From: Massiliimalia sp964370215
Lineage (GTDB): Bacteria; Bacillota; Clostridia; Oscillospirales; Ruminococcaceae
Reading direction: 5' to 3'
Assembly: GCA_964370215.1 (NCBI GenBank)
Contig: CAYJIM010000003.1
Location: 29,894-93,893 of the forward strand
DNA: 64,000 nt
Shown here piece by piece: positions 25,522 to 34,383 of the stretch. How positions within the stretch are numbered: the stretch's first letter is position 1; each line of letters starts with the position of its first letter. The notes under the pieces are model-generated. The model saw only the letters and a program-made list of their open reading frames with translations. It was not told the origin of the DNA and ran no database searches. A program made the translations under genes and the position numbers.

Positions 25522-25569
25522 AAATAAAACCCCATCTGAAAAAACAAAATAATAAAAGGGGTTTTATTT
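25522..25569. repeat. 12-bp inverted repeat just before the CorC-type gene
   Basis: AAATAAAACCCC (25522-25533) and GGGGTTTTATTT (25558-25569) with a 24-nt A-rich loop. It ends directly before the AAGGAG ribosome binding site, so it could act as a leader structure, an attenuator or a read-through terminator. Confidence 0.6.
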
Positions 25570-25587
25570 AAAGGAGTGTGTTGAACG

Positions 25588-26859
25588 GTGGACGAAGTGT
25601 CTGCGCTGACGTATGTATTTTTGGTAGTATTGGTGTTGTTGTCGGCCTTTTTCTCAGGGTCGGAGACTGCATTTTCAACTGTCAATCGAATTCGTATGAA
25701 AAATCTTGCTTTAGACGGCAACAAAAAAGCAAAAAAGGTATTGAAAGTATGTGAGGATTATGACAGTGCATTGTCGGCAATTTTGATCGGCAACAACATT
25801 GTCAACATTGCCTCCGCTTCGGTGGGTACGGTGCTCTTTACCTATTACTTTGGGGTGAACGGTACCTGGATTTCTACCCTTGTCATGACACTTGTTGTAC
25901 TGACCTTTGGGGAAGTCGTGCCAAAATCTTTGGCAAAAGAAAATGCCGAGAAATACGCCTTGGTAGTTGTTGATATTCTTGCCTTTTTGATGAAGCTGTT
26001 TTGGCCACTCATTTTTTTACTCCTACAAGTGCGCAAACTCATTTCCAAAGAGCGCAAGGGGAGCGATGCCTTAACTGAGCAAGAACTCAAATATATCATT
26101 GAAGAGAGCCATCATGAAGGTGTTTTGGAAGAACAGGAACGTGAATTGGTGCAGTCCGCGTTGGACTTCGATGAAATTTTAGTAGAGGAAATCCTCATTC
26201 CCCGTGTGGACGTTGTGGCCATTGACATTCATGAGGATGTGGAAAAAGTCAAAACCCTCTTTTTTGAAGAAGGTTATTCTAGGCTGCCGGTTTATAATGG
26301 TACCATTGACAATGTACTCGGGGTACTGCATTATAAGGACTTTTTCGAGGCATACTTGAAAGATTCCAAAGTACAGTTGCATGCCCTATTACAAAAGGTT
26401 ATGTACATTCCTCAAAAAAAATCTATTTCAGAACTGATGCAGGAGTTGCAAAAACAAAAATCCCATATGGCAGTAGTCATTGACCACTACGGTGGCACGA
26501 TTGGGATTGTCACTCTAGAGGACATTATTGAGGAGTTGGTGGGCGACATTTGGGACGAAAGCGATGAAGAGGAGCTCCTTTGCCAAAAGCTATCGGAAAC
26601 GCAGTATCGTGTATCCGGTGACCTTGGTATTGAAGATTTCTTTGATGAAATTGAACTGTCCTACCGTGCAAGTGAGATGGAAGAAATGCCAACCACCATG
26701 GCAGGATGGGTGTTGGAAACGCTAGAGCGTATTCCGGTCGCAGGGGACAGCTTTGATTATCGCCACCTCAAAGTAACGGTACAAGAGGTTGTTGATCAAC
26801 GCATTGTGACACTGTTTGTCACGGTGCAACCACAACCAAAAGAAGGAGACGCAGAATAG
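25588..26859 (+). CDS. CNNM/CorC-HlyC family membrane protein (hemolysin family, CBS domains)
   Basis: 423 residues in the usual order: an N-terminal DUF21 membrane domain with four hydrophobic segments (SAFFSGSETAFSTVNRIRM near residue 20), a pair of CBS domains (LIPRVDVVAIDIHED, then SHMAVVIDHYGGTIGIVTLEDI) and a C-terminal CorC/HlyC domain. Family members are linked to magnesium or cobalt efflux. The start is GTG at 25588, with AAGGAG 11 nt upstream. The stop codon directly abuts the murT start, so it probably leads a three-gene operon with murT and the gatD-like gene. Confidence 0.9.
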   Translation: MDEVSALTYVFLVVLVLLSAFFSGSETAFSTVNRIRMKNLALDGNKKAKKVLKVCEDYDSALSAILIGNNIVNIASASVGTVLFTYYFGVNGTWISTLVMTLVVLTFGEVVPKSLAKENAEKYALVVVDILAFLMKLFWPLIFLLLQVRKLISKERKGSDALTEQELKYIIEESHHEGVLEEQERELVQSALDFDEILVEEILIPRVDVVAIDIHEDVEKVKTLFFEEGYSRLPVYNGTIDNVLGVLHYKDFFEAYLKDSKVQLHALLQKVMYIPQKKSISELMQELQKQKSHMAVVIDHYGGTIGIVTLEDIIEELVGDIWDESDEEELLCQKLSETQYRVSGDLGIEDFFDEIELSYRASEMEEMPTTMAGWVLETLERIPVAGDSFDYRHLKVTVQEVVDQRIVTLFVTVQPQPKEGDAE

Positions 26860-28233
26860 ATGACCATACGTGCAAGAGCGGCGGTTGCCGTTGCAAAGTG
26901 TTTGAAACTGGGACTGAAAATAATGAGACGAAAGGGGACAAATCTCCCCGGGGTCATGGCATTGAAAATTTGCCCGACCCTGTTTCGTGAGCTTCAAAAG
27001 CCAAAAACCATCATTGGTGTCACAGGAACCAATGGGAAAACCACCGTTGCCAACCTCATTGGCGACGTGTTGGCGGCAAATAACATCGCCTATGCAGGGA
27101 ATCGCTTTGGTAGCAATATCGACACCGGTATTGCTACCACTTTGATTGATAACGTCACTTTTTTTGGCAAATGTAAAAAGCAGTTGGCGGTGCTCGAAAT
27201 TGATGAGCGCATGACCCCGCGAATTTTACCATATGTGCATCTCGATTTTCTAGTGGTTACCAACCTGTTTCGCGATTCCTATAAGCGAAACGCACACGCA
27301 GAATTCATCTTTGATATTTTGGAGCGCAACATTGCCGATGATACAACCCTGATCTTAAATGGGGAGGACCTCATCAGCAGTCGCTTGAAACTCAAAAACA
27401 AGCGCTCTTATTTTGCGTTGTCTGCAGAGAATCTCCCGACCAGCGATTATGACAACATCATCAACGATGTGCGCTTTTGTCCGATCTGTGAAGCGAAACT
27501 TCGCTTTACCCGTCATCGCTATCACCACATTGGTGTGGCACACTGTACAGGGTGTGACTATGCCTCGCCGACAGCGGACTATGATGTCACAGCAGTGGAT
27601 TTTGAAAATCACCTGCTGTCTATGACCATGGGTGACAGTAGCGAAGTGTACCGTCTGTTGCAGGACAGCATGATCAACATCTACAACCAAACGGCCGCGA
27701 TTGCGACCCTTCGTGCTTTCGGCTTGACCTATGATCAGGTCAAACAGGGGATGGATAAGGTAGGCATCGTAGCCAGTCGCTACGATGTCAGTAAGGTCGG
27801 CAATCATCAAGTGGTCATGAATCTTGCAAAAGGACAAAATCCTGTGGCCTGTTCTCGAGTCTTTGACTTTATCGCAGGGCAGCCGGGGGAGAAAGCAGTG
27901 CTCATCATGGTGGATGACCATGGGGATGCCAAAACCAGTTCTGAAAACATTGCATGGATTTACGATGTGGATTTTGAGTACCTACAAGACCCTTCAGTCA
28001 AACAAATTTTGGTGGGCGGTCATCGCCACCTCGACTACCGCGTGCGGATGGAACTGGCAGGGATCGACAGCAGTCGTTACGACACCACCACCGATCCGCA
28101 CACACTGCCCACATTGTTGGACGCCATACGTTGTGACACCGTTTATATTCTATATGATCTTTACACCTATGATGAGGCGGTGCAGGTACGCACAAAACTC
28201 ATCGAACGATTAAAGCAAGGGGGTAGCCAATGA
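26860..28233 (+). CDS. murT: Lipid II isoglutaminyl synthase subunit MurT
   Basis: 457 residues. A Mur-ligase ATP site (GVTGTNGKTTVANLIGDVL near residue 53), the Mur-ligase middle domain carrying a C-x2-C...C-x2-C zinc ribbon (CPIC and CTGC, about residues 208-230), and the DUF1727 C-terminal domain with AWIYDVDFE identify MurT. With GatD it amidates the D-glutamate of the peptidoglycan stem peptide on lipid II. The ATG follows the previous stop at once, and the gene overlaps the gatD-like gene by 4 bp. The partner is unusual; see the next entry. Confidence 0.94.
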   Translation: MTIRARAAVAVAKCLKLGLKIMRRKGTNLPGVMALKICPTLFRELQKPKTIIGVTGTNGKTTVANLIGDVLAANNIAYAGNRFGSNIDTGIATTLIDNVTFFGKCKKQLAVLEIDERMTPRILPYVHLDFLVVTNLFRDSYKRNAHAEFIFDILERNIADDTTLILNGEDLISSRLKLKNKRSYFALSAENLPTSDYDNIINDVRFCPICEAKLRFTRHRYHHIGVAHCTGCDYASPTADYDVTAVDFENHLLSMTMGDSSEVYRLLQDSMINIYNQTAAIATLRAFGLTYDQVKQGMDKVGIVASRYDVSKVGNHQVVMNLAKGQNPVACSRVFDFIAGQPGEKAVLIMVDDHGDAKTSSENIAWIYDVDFEYLQDPSVKQILVGGHRHLDYRVRMELAGIDSSRYDTTTDPHTLPTLLDAIRCDTVYILYDLYTYDEAVQVRTKLIERLKQGGSQ

Positions 28234-28940
28234 AAATAGAATTGTTATACCCCGAACTTGCTAATCTGCATGGTGATACCGGCAATATCCGCCTGTTAAA
28301 GCAGTGTTTACCGGAGGCTGAGTTTATCGAAACAGGACTGTGTGATACTCCAACCTTTGTGAGCGAGAAAGTGGATATGATCTACCTCGGTTCGATGAGT
28401 GAATCGGGACAGCGTCGGGTCATTCAGCATTTGACAGAGTACCGCACGCACCTACAGGACTGCATCGATCAGGGAGTGGTCATGCTTTTCACCGGCAATG
28501 CGATGGAAGTACTGTACGAAGCAATTGAGAAAAAAGGCGGAGAACGTACGACAGGACTTCACCTTCTGCCACTGACTGCCGTGGGCGACTTTCACAACCG
28601 CTATAACAGTCTGGTGTACGGTACCTTTGAGTCGATGGAACTGGTAGGATTTAAAACGCAGTTCACCTTAGCTTATGGTGAGATGGCACATCCTTTCATG
28701 CAGGTCAAACGAGGGCTTGGTATGAACCGAGAAGTGACCGTAGAAGGGGTACGGATCAACAATCTGTTTGCCACCTATCTGGTTGGTCCGCTGTTGGTGC
28801 TAAACCCACCGTTCTGCCTTTACCTATTAGAACTGTTGGGCGTAGAACAACCACAATTACCATTTTTTGATGGGCTCATGCAGGCGTACCAAGCGCGTTT
28901 GGTCGAATTTCAAGACCCATCGAAAGAGTTTTTTCAATAA
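28230..28940 (+). CDS. gatD: GatD-like subunit lacking the glutaminase Cys and His
   Basis: 236 residues of the CobB/CobQ-like class I glutamine amidotransferase fold found in GatD: ELLYPELANLHGDTGNIRLL at the start, a VDMIYLGSM strand and a C-terminal TYLVGPLLVLNPPF. In ordinary GatD the nucleophile lies in a CGGYQ motif and the catalytic His in TYLHGP. Here the matching positions read FTGNAME (Thr88) and TYLVGP (Val185), so both residues are absent. Glutamine hydrolysis is therefore not expected; the subunit may channel free ammonia or act structurally. The 4-bp overlap with murT keeps them paired. Confidence 0.85.
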   Translation: MKIELLYPELANLHGDTGNIRLLKQCLPEAEFIETGLCDTPTFVSEKVDMIYLGSMSESGQRRVIQHLTEYRTHLQDCIDQGVVMLFTGNAMEVLYEAIEKKGGERTTGLHLLPLTAVGDFHNRYNSLVYGTFESMELVGFKTQFTLAYGEMAHPFMQVKRGLGMNREVTVEGVRINNLFATYLVGPLLVLNPPFCLYLLELLGVEQPQLPFFDGLMQAYQARLVEFQDPSKEFFQ

Positions 28941-28951
28941 TATTTTATAAC

Positions 28952-28978
28952 AAGCATCGATTCTTGCAATCGGTGCTT
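28952..28978. repeat. Hairpin after gatD, copy 1 of a short palindrome family
   Basis: AAGCATCGATT-CTTGC-AATCGGTGCTT. It resembles the hairpin at 29180-29204 in both stem and loop. It may serve as the operon terminator, although the T run is poor. Confidence 0.55.
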
Positions 28979-29002
28979 CAGACCGTCGAAAAACCCGCAA
29001 TC

Positions 29003-29040
29003 GCAAAATCGGTGAGCCATGTCGCTCGCCGATTTTGCTT
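29003..29040. terminator. Strong hairpin, probable terminator
   Basis: A 15-bp stem, arms 29003-29017 and 29024-29038 (GCAAAATCGGTGAGC and complement with one G-T pair), with T-rich sequence on the right. It lies in the 300-nt gap between the gatD-like gene and paaK. Confidence 0.65.
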
Positions 29041-29179
29041 TCTGTGTCACTGCAACTTGCAAATATCGTTCATATGCCCCTGTATTATTCTCTCATTTGC
29101 AAGTTTTGTTCCTTGACTTGCGAATTTTTGGACGCTCTGACAGTGTGTTGGAACAGGAAAGGTTTTTTTGATACCCTAC

Positions 29180-29204
29180 AGCACTGATTTTTACAATCAG
29201 TGCT
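29180..29204. repeat. Hairpin overlapping the paaK promoter, copy 2 of the palindrome family
   Basis: AGCACTGATT-TTTAC-AATCAGTGCT, closely related to the hairpin at 28952-28978. It ends at the first base of the -35 element, so it could also be a regulator-binding site. Confidence 0.55.
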
Positions 29205-29232
29205 TGAATTTTTGTCAGAAAAGTGGTATGAT
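29204..29232 (+). promoter_or_regulatory. Promoter of the paaK-ior cluster
   Basis: TTGAAT at 29204-29209, a 17-nt spacer and TATGAT at 29227-29232 preceded by TGG (extended -10). Confidence 0.7.
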
Positions 29233-29325
29233 AGAAACAATATGCAGATTGATTTGGAGATCTTGACCAGAGCAATACTGCAAAGAAAGGAGTTTATTCT
29301 GTCCTTTCCAACAGAATATCAAATT

Positions 29326-30636
29326 ATGAAGATACAGTTTTTTCAAAAAGACATCGAAACGATGCCACGCAAAGAGTTGGATCGATTGCAGTTAGAGCGT
29401 CTCAAGTGGATGGTTGATTACTGCATCAAAAACGTCCCACATTACCAAAAAACATTGGGGGAAGCAGGGGTCACGGCGGAGAAGATCAAAACGCTGTCGG
29501 ACATCCAGCACATCCCTTTTACCAATAAAAGCGACATGCGCGACCAATACCCTTATGGCTTATTTGCGCCACCGATGAAGGACATTGTTCGTATCCATGC
29601 CTCGTCCGGCACCACTGGGAAACCCACTGTGGTCGGTTACACCAAGCGGGACATTGACCATTGGAGCGACTGTGTGGCAAGACTTTGTATGGCAGTTGGT
29701 GTCACCGAAGAGGACATTGCGCAAATTTCCTTCGGTTATGGGCTGTTTACAGGAGCACTTGGGCTGCATTACGGTTTGGAAAAAATCGGCTGTGCGGTCA
29801 TTCCCGTGTCGTCTGGCAACACTGAAAAACAGGTCATGCTCTTAAAAGACTTTCAAAGTTCGGTGCTTGTTTCCACACCATCTTATGCTATGTATATGAG
29901 TGAAGTGGCAAGAGATATGGGGATCAGCAACGAAGACTTGAAACTCAAAATCGGTCTCTTTGGCTCGGAAGGATGTACACCGGAACTGCGTGCACAAATT
30001 GAGCGTGGGTTCAACCTCTTCTCAACCGACAATTATGGGATGAGCGAATTGATGGGTCCCGGTGTTTCGGGGGAATGTATCTACCGTGATGGGCTACATA
30101 TCGCAGAGGATCACTTCATTGCCGAAATCATTGATGGGCATAGCGGGGCGCCGCTCGATCGTGGCGAGACAGGGGAACTTGTCATCACCACCATCACCAA
30201 AGAGGGGATTCCGATGCTGCGTTACCGCACCCGTGACATTTCCAGACTCAACGACGATGTCTGTCAGTGTGGTCGTACCCACACCCGTATGGACAAGGTC
30301 AAAGGGCGCAGTGATGACATGCTCAAAATCCGTGGGGTCAATGTATTCCCTTCGCAAATTGAAAGTGTCTTGGCAAGTGTAGAAGGAACAAGTCCGCAGT
30401 ATCAGCTGATTTTGACCCGCAAACACTATACCGACTATTTAGAGGTGAAAGTGGAATTCCACGATGCCTCCCTGTTGGAAGACTATGCAGAGCTTGAAAA
30501 ACTCAGTCACACCATCCGTGCAAAACTGCGTACGGTGCTAGGTCTGGATGCAAAGGTGACCCTTGCAGAACCACAATCGCTTGAACGCTTTGTAGGCAAA
30601 GCAAAACGCATTGTCGACAACCGTTCTGATGGATAG
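29326..30636 (+). CDS. Phenylacetate-CoA ligase family protein, first copy
   Basis: About 436 residues of the adenylate-forming PaaK family: YFQKDIET-like start, the P-loop SSGTTGKPTVVGYTKRD, NYGMSELMGPG and the late GRSDDMLKIRGVNVFPSQIE. It links arylacetates to CoA, or in fermenters runs in reverse to make ATP from arylacetyl-CoA. The start is uncertain: alignment with the second copy favours ATG 29326, which has a weak ribosome binding site; AAGGAG at 29287 would suit a CTG at 29299, and an ATG at 29242 would be almost leaderless. It flanks iorAB on the left. Confidence 0.88.
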   Translation: MKIQFFQKDIETMPRKELDRLQLERLKWMVDYCIKNVPHYQKTLGEAGVTAEKIKTLSDIQHIPFTNKSDMRDQYPYGLFAPPMKDIVRIHASSGTTGKPTVVGYTKRDIDHWSDCVARLCMAVGVTEEDIAQISFGYGLFTGALGLHYGLEKIGCAVIPVSSGNTEKQVMLLKDFQSSVLVSTPSYAMYMSEVARDMGISNEDLKLKIGLFGSEGCTPELRAQIERGFNLFSTDNYGMSELMGPGVSGECIYRDGLHIAEDHFIAEIIDGHSGAPLDRGETGELVITTITKEGIPMLRYRTRDISRLNDDVCQCGRTHTRMDKVKGRSDDMLKIRGVNVFPSQIESVLASVEGTSPQYQLILTRKHYTDYLEVKVEFHDASLLEDYAELEKLSHTIRAKLRTVLGLDAKVTLAEPQSLERFVGKAKRIVDNRSDG

Positions 30637-30681
30637 CAATCCCCCCTGATAGGGAAAAGATAAAAAAGGAGAGAATGGACA

Positions 30682-32424
30682 TTGAAACAATTGATGTTGG
30701 GCAACCAAGCGGTTGCAAGAGGGCTGTATGAAGCCGGTGTAGAAGTCGTTTCCAGTTACCCTGGTACACCGAGTACCGAAATCACGGAATATGCGGCAAA
30801 ATTTGAGGATCTTTACTGTGAGTGGGCACCAAATGAAAAGGTTGCCATGGAAGTGGCCATTGGTGCGTCCATCGCAGGGAGACGTGCATTTTGTGCGATG
30901 AAACACGTTGGTTTGAACGTGGCAGCGGACCCGCTGTTTACGGTGGCTTACACCGGTGTCAACGGTGGTCTTGTCATCGGGGTTGCCGATGACCCGGGGA
31001 TGCACTCCTCTCAAAATGAGCAGGACTCTCGTCATTACGCCATCGCCTCTAAAGTGCCGATGCTAGAACCGGCAGATTCAGCGGAAACATTGGCGTTTAC
31101 CAAACTGGCATATGAATTGTCGGAACAGTATGACACGCCTGTCATTTTACGCATGTGTACCCGTATCTCCCACTCGCAAAGTGTGGTAGAAACAGGGGAG
31201 CGCAAAACAGATACCGCAAAAGCGTACGAAAAAAACATCCAAAAATATGTCATGATGCCTAGCTTTGCAAGAGGCCGTCATGTTGTGGTAGAAAAGCGCA
31301 TGAAAGACCTTGCAGCCTATGCGGAAACAGCATCCATCAACTGCGTGGAAAGAGCGGACAGCGACATCGGGATCATCACGTCGGGGACAGCGTACCAATA
31401 CACCAAAGAGGTGTTTGGGGACTCCGTCAACGTCTTAAAACTCGGTATGGTCAATCCGTTGCCGACCGACCTTGTCAAAACCTTTGCAGCGTCTGTCAAA
31501 ACACTGTACGTCATTGAAGAATTGGATGGCGTCATTGAATCGCATTGCCGTGATTTGGGGTTGGATCCAATTGGCAAATCCACCTTCTCCAACATCGATG
31601 AATTTTCGCAAAACATCGTTGCGGCCAACATGGGCAAAGACGTACCGGTTTCGATGACCTTTCCGGAAACCTTGCCGATCCGCCCACCGGTCATGTGTGC
31701 AGGATGTCCGCACCGTGGTGTATTCTACACCTTGATGAAAAACAAATGCCTCGTTTCAGGGGACATCGGTTGTTATACCTTGGGTGCTGCTGCACCACTC
31801 AACGCCATTGACACCACCATTTGTATGGGGGCTTCCATTTCTGCATTGCACGGTTTCAACAAAGCACTCGGCAAAGAGTGTGAGCAAAAAGCGGTTGCGG
31901 TCATTGGGGACTCGACCTTCATGCACTCCGGCGTGACAGGGCTCATCAACATCGCTTACAACAGCACCAATTCCACTGTCATGATTTTGGACAACTCCAT
32001 CACAGGGATGACAGGACATCAACAAAACCCTACCACAGGCTACAACATCAAAGGGGATCCGGCGACCAAAATCGATCTGGAAACGCTGTGTCGTGCCGTT
32101 GGGATTGAGCGTGTGCGTGTCATTGATCCGTATAACCTTGAAGAATGTGACACCGTTTTGAAGGAAGAGCTGGCAGCAGAGGCACCTTCCGTCATCATCG
32201 CACGCCGTCCGTGTGTGCTCTTGAAATCGGTGAAAATATACCCATCGCTTACCGTCAGTGCGCCAAAATGCAAAGGCTGTAAAGCATGTATGAAAATCGG
32301 CTGTCCTGCCATCAGCATGAAAGAGGGCAAAGCTGTCATCGATAGCACTCTTTGCGTTGGTTGTGACGTCTGTACAGGACTTTGTCCGTTTGATGCAATT
32401 GAAGGAGGATCTCGCGATGCGTAA
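30682..32424 (+). CDS. iorA: Indolepyruvate ferredoxin oxidoreductase, alpha subunit
   Basis: 580 residues. The N-terminal pyrimidine-binding domain starts LMLGNQAVARGLYEAGVEV; the thiamine diphosphate domain has GDIGCYTLG and GDSTFMHSGVTGL; the C-terminus carries two [4Fe-4S] motifs (CKGCKACMKIGC and CVGCDVCTGLCP, about residues 529-570). With IorB it oxidatively decarboxylates arylpyruvates made from aromatic amino acids to arylacetyl-CoA, reducing ferredoxin. Homologues start like MKQLMLGN, so I take the TTG at 30682; an ATG at 30694 is possible. It overlaps iorB by 8 bp. Confidence 0.96.
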   Translation: MKQLMLGNQAVARGLYEAGVEVVSSYPGTPSTEITEYAAKFEDLYCEWAPNEKVAMEVAIGASIAGRRAFCAMKHVGLNVAADPLFTVAYTGVNGGLVIGVADDPGMHSSQNEQDSRHYAIASKVPMLEPADSAETLAFTKLAYELSEQYDTPVILRMCTRISHSQSVVETGERKTDTAKAYEKNIQKYVMMPSFARGRHVVVEKRMKDLAAYAETASINCVERADSDIGIITSGTAYQYTKEVFGDSVNVLKLGMVNPLPTDLVKTFAASVKTLYVIEELDGVIESHCRDLGLDPIGKSTFSNIDEFSQNIVAANMGKDVPVSMTFPETLPIRPPVMCAGCPHRGVFYTLMKNKCLVSGDIGCYTLGAAAPLNAIDTTICMGASISALHGFNKALGKECEQKAVAVIGDSTFMHSGVTGLINIAYNSTNSTVMILDNSITGMTGHQQNPTTGYNIKGDPATKIDLETLCRAVGIERVRVIDPYNLEECDTVLKEELAAEAPSVIIARRPCVLLKSVKIYPSLTVSAPKCKGCKACMKIGCPAISMKEGKAVIDSTLCVGCDVCTGLCPFDAIEGGSRDA

Positions 32425-32992
32425 AGTAACCAATATTATGATTGTCGGTGTTGGTGGACAAGGAAGCTTACTTGCCAGCCGTCTGCTTGGAAATGTACTC
32501 TTAAACCAAGGGTATGATGTCAAAGTATCGGAAGTACACGGGATGAGCCAACGTGGTGGCTCGGTTGTGACCTATGTGCGATTCGGTGAAAAAGTTTATT
32601 CTCCTGTGATCGACAAAGGGGAAGCAGACTACATTGTCTCATTTGAAAAATTAGAGGGAGCACGTTACCTCTCCTACTTGAAAAAGGATGGGAAACTGGT
32701 CGTCAACACGCAAGAAATTGACCCGATGCCGGTTGTGATTGGTGCAATGGCATATCCTTGCGACATCATCGGCAAAATGGAAGCTGAAGGAGCACAAGTC
32801 ATTGCTTTTGATGCACTACCTGTTGCGGAAGCACTTGGCAATGCAAAAGCCACCAACATCGTTTTGATGGGGGTTTTGGCAAAACAAATGGACTTTCCAA
32901 AAGAAGTATGGCAACAGGCACTGGAAGCTTGTGTGCCGGAACGTTTCTTAGAGCTCAACCGCACTGCATTTGAAAAAGGATATGCAGGCTAA
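32417..32992 (+). CDS. iorB: Indolepyruvate ferredoxin oxidoreductase, beta subunit
   Basis: 191 residues with NIMIVGVGGQGSLLASRLLG at the N-terminus and EVHGMSQRGGSVVTYVRFG, the signature of the gamma-type domain of 2-oxoacid:ferredoxin oxidoreductases. It forms the catalytic complex with IorA. The start is ATG 32417 with GGAGG 8 nt upstream; this puts the start inside the end of iorA, typical of coupled subunits. The open frame continues upstream to 32357, but that part is the iorA ferredoxin domain in another frame. Confidence 0.95.
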   Translation: MRKVTNIMIVGVGGQGSLLASRLLGNVLLNQGYDVKVSEVHGMSQRGGSVVTYVRFGEKVYSPVIDKGEADYIVSFEKLEGARYLSYLKKDGKLVVNTQEIDPMPVVIGAMAYPCDIIGKMEAEGAQVIAFDALPVAEALGNAKATNIVLMGVLAKQMDFPKEVWQQALEACVPERFLELNRTAFEKGYAG

Positions 32993-33039
32993 GCGGTAGT
33001 ACCTGATCGGCAACCATTTGAAGGGAGAATGAAAGCAGC

Positions 33040-34344
33040 ATGGAACAGTATTTTCAAAAAGACATCGAGACCGCCTCGGTAGAGGAAATGAAAGCACTAC
33101 AGTTTTATCAATTGCGCAAAACCATTCAGCACGTCTATGACAATGTCCCTTATTATCGTGAAAAAATGCAGGAGCAAGGGGTGTCCCTACAGGATATCTG
33201 CTCCTTGGATGATTTGGCAAAATTGCCATTCACCTACAAGCAAGATCTGCGTGATACCTACCCTTATGGGTTGTTCGCAGCACCTTTGGAGGATGTGGTT
33301 GAACTGCATGCGTCCTCCGGTACGACCGGTAAGCAAATTGTTGCAGGATATACCCAACAAGACTTGAACATCTGGGGTGATTGTTGTGCCAGAGCAATTG
33401 TGGCAACCGGTGGCACGGTACACGACCGTGTACATGTCGCCTACGGGTACGGCCTTTTCACTGGCGGGATGGGATTGCATTACGGGACCCAGCGACTGGG
33501 GGCAGTTGCCATTCCTGTTTCCTCAGGGAATACGGCAAGACAAATCAATATTTTGAGAGACTTTGGTTCCACTGTACTTTGCTGTACCCCTTCCTATGCG
33601 CAGTACATCGGTGAAGTGATGGAAGAAATGGGCGTACAGAAGGAAGACATTTCCTTGCGTGCAGGGATCTTCGGGGCGGAAGCATGGACAGAAGAGATGC
33701 GTAAAGAGATCGAAAAATCTCTGGGACTCAAAGCGTATGACATTTATGGGCTCACTGAAATTATGGGACCGGGTGTCGCTTATGAGTGCAGTGAACAAAC
33801 AGGGATGCACATCTGTGAAGACCACTTCATTCCGGAAATCATCGATCCTGATACAGGCGAAGTCCTGCCGGAAGGAACACAAGGGGAGTTGGTATTCACC
33901 TGTGTGTCCAAGCAGGCCTTCCCACTCATTCGTTACCGCACCAGAGACATTGCGGTCCTTACCCGTGCGACCTGCTCTTGTGGTAGAACGCTCATCAAAA
34001 TGACCAAACCGAGAGGGCGTAGTGATGATATGCTCATCATCCGTGGGGTCAATGTATTCCCATCTCAAATTGAAGGGGTGCTACTGGAAAAAGGCTGCCC
34101 ACCGCATTACCAAATCATTGTAGAGCGTATCGGTCACCTCGATTCGCTGGAAGTACAGGTGGAGATGCCGTCTGATTTGGCATTTGACACCGTCACCGAA
34201 GTGCAAAAATTTGAAAAGGTGCTGTATGATGCCATTTATTCGACCCTTGGCATCACTGCAAAAGTACATCTGGTGGAGCCAAAATCCATTGAGCGTTCCA
34301 TCGGGAAAGCGGTTCGTGTCATTGACAAACGCAAAAAAGACTAA
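33040..34344 (+). CDS. Phenylacetate-CoA ligase family protein, second copy
   Basis: 434 residues, a clear paralogue of the ligase at 29326. It shares YFQKDIET at the start, SSGTTGKQIVAGYTQQD, YGLTEIMGPG, and GRSDDMLIIRGVNVFPSQIE. GGGAG precedes the ATG. Two ligases around one IorAB suggests different arylacyl specificities, for example phenylacetyl or hydroxyphenylacetyl against indoleacetyl, or one enzyme for the degradative and one for the ATP-forming direction. That split is inference. Sequence divergence across the acyl pocket would be the place to look. Confidence 0.92.
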   Translation: MEQYFQKDIETASVEEMKALQFYQLRKTIQHVYDNVPYYREKMQEQGVSLQDICSLDDLAKLPFTYKQDLRDTYPYGLFAAPLEDVVELHASSGTTGKQIVAGYTQQDLNIWGDCCARAIVATGGTVHDRVHVAYGYGLFTGGMGLHYGTQRLGAVAIPVSSGNTARQINILRDFGSTVLCCTPSYAQYIGEVMEEMGVQKEDISLRAGIFGAEAWTEEMRKEIEKSLGLKAYDIYGLTEIMGPGVAYECSEQTGMHICEDHFIPEIIDPDTGEVLPEGTQGELVFTCVSKQAFPLIRYRTRDIAVLTRATCSCGRTLIKMTKPRGRSDDMLIIRGVNVFPSQIEGVLLEKGCPPHYQIIVERIGHLDSLEVQVEMPSDLAFDTVTEVQKFEKVLYDAIYSTLGITAKVHLVEPKSIERSIGKAVRVIDKRKKD

Positions 34345-34383
34345 TTGAGTGAATGATAAATTTGGAAAGCAGAGGTGTTTTTG

